Part shown: one piece after another, positions 5,623-6,870 of the stretch
How the letters are laid out: each line of letters opens with the position of its first letter
How positions within the stretch are numbered: the stretch's first letter is position 1
Notes under the pieces: model-generated
Told to the model about the DNA's origin: nothing
The model's input: the letters and a program-made list of their open reading frames with translations, nothing else
Database searches by the model: none
Source: Pseudomonas sp.
GTDB taxonomy: Bacteria > Pseudomonadota > Gammaproteobacteria > Pseudomonadales > Pseudomonadaceae
Length of the DNA stretch: 6,870 bases
Assembly: GCA_030654635.1 (NCBI GenBank)
Contig: JAURXE010000655.1
Location: forward strand, 1 to 6,870
Reading direction: 5' to 3'
Made by a program: the position numbers and the translations under genes

Positions 5623-6630
5623 TTACTCGACCTTCAGCACCAACTTGCCGAAGTTCTCGCCGCTGAACAGTTTCAGCAGGGTTTCCGGGAAAGTTTCCAG
5701 GCCGACCACTATGTCTTCGCGACTCTTGATCTTACCGCTGGCCAGCCAGCCACCCATTTCTGCGGCGGCTTCGGCAAAGCGCGGCGCGTAGGTCATCACC
5801 ACCATGCCTTCCATGCGGGCGCTGTTGACCAGCAAGTTCAGGTAGTTGGCCGGGCCTTTGACCGCTTGTTTGTTGTTGTACTGGCTGATGGCGCCGCAGA
5901 TGATTACCCGCGCCTTGAAGGCCAGGCGGGTCAGCACCGCATCGAGGATGTCGCCGCCGACGTTGTCGAAATACACATCCACGCCCTTCGGGCATTCACG
6001 CTTGAGACCGGCGATCAGGTCTTCGTTTTTGTAGTCGATCACGCCGTCAAAGCCCAGCTCGTCGATCAGCGATTTGCACTTCTCGGCGCCGCCGGCAATG
6101 CCAATCACCCGGCAGCCTTTGAGTTTGGCGATTTGCCCGGCAATGCTGCCGACAGCGCCGGCCGCGCCTGAGATCACCACGGTTTCACCGGCTTTTGGCT
6201 GGCCGACATCGAGCAGGGCGAAGTAAGCGGTCATGCCGGTCATGCCGAGCGCCGACAGGTACAGCGGCAACGGCGCACGGCTTGGGTCGACCTTGTAGAA
6301 GCCCTTGGGCTCGCCGAGAAAGAAATCCTGCACGCCCAGCGCGCCATTGACGTAGTCACCCACGGCAAAACCCGGGTTTTGTGAGGCGATTACCTTGCCG
6401 ACGCCGAGGGCGCGCATCACCTCACCCAAACCGACTGGCGGGATATAGGACTTGGCATCGTTCATCCAGCCGCGCATGGCCGGGTCCAGGGACAGGTATT
6501 CATTCTTGACCAGAATTTGCCCCGGCCCCGGCTCGCCGAGAACGGTTTCGACATAGCTGAAGGTTTCCCGACTGGGCAGGCCTTGCGGGCGCTGGGCGAG
6601 TAAGAATTGACGGTTGTGATGGACACTCAT
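5623..6630 (-). CDS. NADP-dependent medium-chain oxidoreductase (CurA / leukotriene B4 12-hydroxydehydrogenase-like)
   Basis: This zinc-free branch of the medium-chain dehydrogenase/reductase superfamily reduces the C=C bond of alpha,beta-unsaturated ketones and aldehydes with NADPH. E. coli CurA (curcumin/dihydrocurcumin reductase) is a known member. The 335-residue length is typical. Visible segments are NRQFLLAQRP at the N-terminus (6-15), YLSLDPAMRGWM (45-56), GMTGMTAYFAL (129-139), and the nucleotide-binding ISGAAGAVGSIAGQIAK (153-169). IGIAGG (176-181), DVYFDNVGGD (218-227) and CGAISQYNN (245-253) follow, and the C-terminus ends NFGKLVLKVE. The ATG at 6630 (MSVHHNRQF) is preferred over a GTG three codons upstream. 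Ribosome binding is weak for both. The protein is cytoplasmic, monocistronic and convergent with pyrF. Its natural substrate is not deducible. Detoxification of reactive enones is the usual suggestion. Confidence 0.92.
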   Translation of the reverse strand: MSVHHNRQFLLAQRPQGLPSRETFSYVETVLGEPGPGQILVKNEYLSLDPAMRGWMNDAKSYIPPVGLGEVMRALGVGKVIASQNPGFAVGDYVNGALGVQDFFLGEPKGFYKVDPSRAPLPLYLSALGMTGMTAYFALLDVGQPKAGETVVISGAAGAVGSIAGQIAKLKGCRVIGIAGGAEKCKSLIDELGFDGVIDYKNEDLIAGLKRECPKGVDVYFDNVGGDILDAVLTRLAFKARVIICGAISQYNNKQAVKGPANYLNLLVNSARMEGMVVMTYAPRFAEAAAEMGGWLASGKIKSREDIVVGLETFPETLLKLFSGENFGKLVLKVE

Positions 6631-6656
6631 GGCAGGCACTCACGGCTGGTAACGCG

Positions 6657-6679
6657 GATAGGTAGACTATCTTTGATAG
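6657..6679 (-). promoter_or_regulatory. Operator-like array of three GATAG/CTATC half-sites
   Basis: GATAG (6657-6661), CTATC (6667-6671) and GATAG (6675-6679) alternate with spacers of five and three bases, so the middle half-site can pair with either neighbour as an inverted repeat. The array covers the predicted -10 box and transcription start of the reductase gene. This is where a repressor would block RNA polymerase. No regulator gene is visible in the window, and the regulator family is unknown. Confidence 0.4.
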
Positions 6680-6701
6680 CCCCGAATCGGCCGGCGGGCA
6701 A
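6673..6701 (-). promoter_or_regulatory. Predicted sigma-70 promoter of the reductase gene
   Basis: On the minus strand TTGCCC (plus 6696-6701) and TATCAA (plus 6673-6678) each match four of six consensus positions and are separated by exactly 17 bases. Transcription would start near 6666, giving a leader of about 35 bases before the ATG at 6630. It is a motif match without experimental support. Confidence 0.42.
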
Positions 6702-6870
6702 GTTTTGCGCTGCGAGGGAATGGCGCTGGATTCATTCAGGTGATGAAGCACTGGGTGCTTGTATCAATGCGCTGCATAAGCTGCCAACCGGGTTTCTGAT
6801 AGTGCTGCCTCGCTTCTTGCGCACTGGCTAGACTGCTGGCAGTTAATCACTCCCGCAGAGGACAGTTAAA
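6680..6870. other. Intergenic end of the window, probably leading into a plus-strand gene
   Basis: No coding sequence is supported here. TAGACT (6829-6834) resembles a -10 box without a good -35. It overlaps a short inverted repeat, ACTGC-TG-GCAGT (6832-6843). AGAGGA near 6857-6862 looks like a ribosome binding site, so a plus-strand gene may start just outside the window. A 6-bp hairpin, AAGCAC (6746-6751) with GTGCTT (6755-6760), is also present and has no obvious role. Confidence 0.3.

Overview
The window looks like ordinary core chromosome of a Pseudomonas or close gammaproteobacterial relative. The base composition is fairly GC-rich, the proteins (CorA-like transporter, PyrF, AcsA/FATP-type acyl-CoA ligase, CurA-like reductase) read like Pseudomonas proteins, and the intergenic gaps hold short palindromic elements. 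The genus call is made by eye. I found no phage, transposase, CRISPR, toxin-antitoxin or biosynthetic cluster signature.

Layout from left to right. (1) 1-1692, minus strand: an AMP-binding long-chain/very-long-chain acyl-CoA synthetase, cut off at its C-terminus by the window edge. It is split by a single extra base in an A8 tract (T8 on the plus strand, 718-725). (2) 1728-1867: a ~140-bp near-perfect palindrome with 16-bp terminal inverted repeats, resembling a MITE or REP-type element, directly upstream of that gene. It may supply the gene's -35 box. (3) 2119-2835, plus: a stand-alone class I glutamine amidotransferase with an intact Cys-His-Glu triad. (4) 2917-3888, minus: a CorA/ZntB-type divalent cation channel with the GMN motif. 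(5) 4028-4768, plus, divergent from it: a ZIP-like metal transporter in which the usual metal-binding histidines are replaced. (6) 4856-5551, plus: pyrF, orotidine-5'-phosphate decarboxylase of pyrimidine synthesis. (7) 5623-6630, minus, convergent with pyrF across a strong hairpin: an NADP-dependent medium-chain reductase of the CurA/leukotriene B4 dehydrogenase type. Its predicted promoter carries an array of three GATAG/CTATC half-sites. (8) 6631-6870: an intergenic region that probably also leads into a plus-strand gene starting just past the edge.

The genes do not form one pathway. Most are single-gene units in alternating orientation: lipid activation, an amidotransfer enzyme of unknown partner, two divalent-metal transporters back to back, pyrimidine synthesis, and enone/quinone-type reduction. 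The signals most worth a second look are the homopolymer frameshift in the acyl-CoA synthetase, the palindromic element next to it, the atypical ZIP protein, and the operator-like array in front of the reductase. I do not see convincing evidence of a wholly new system.
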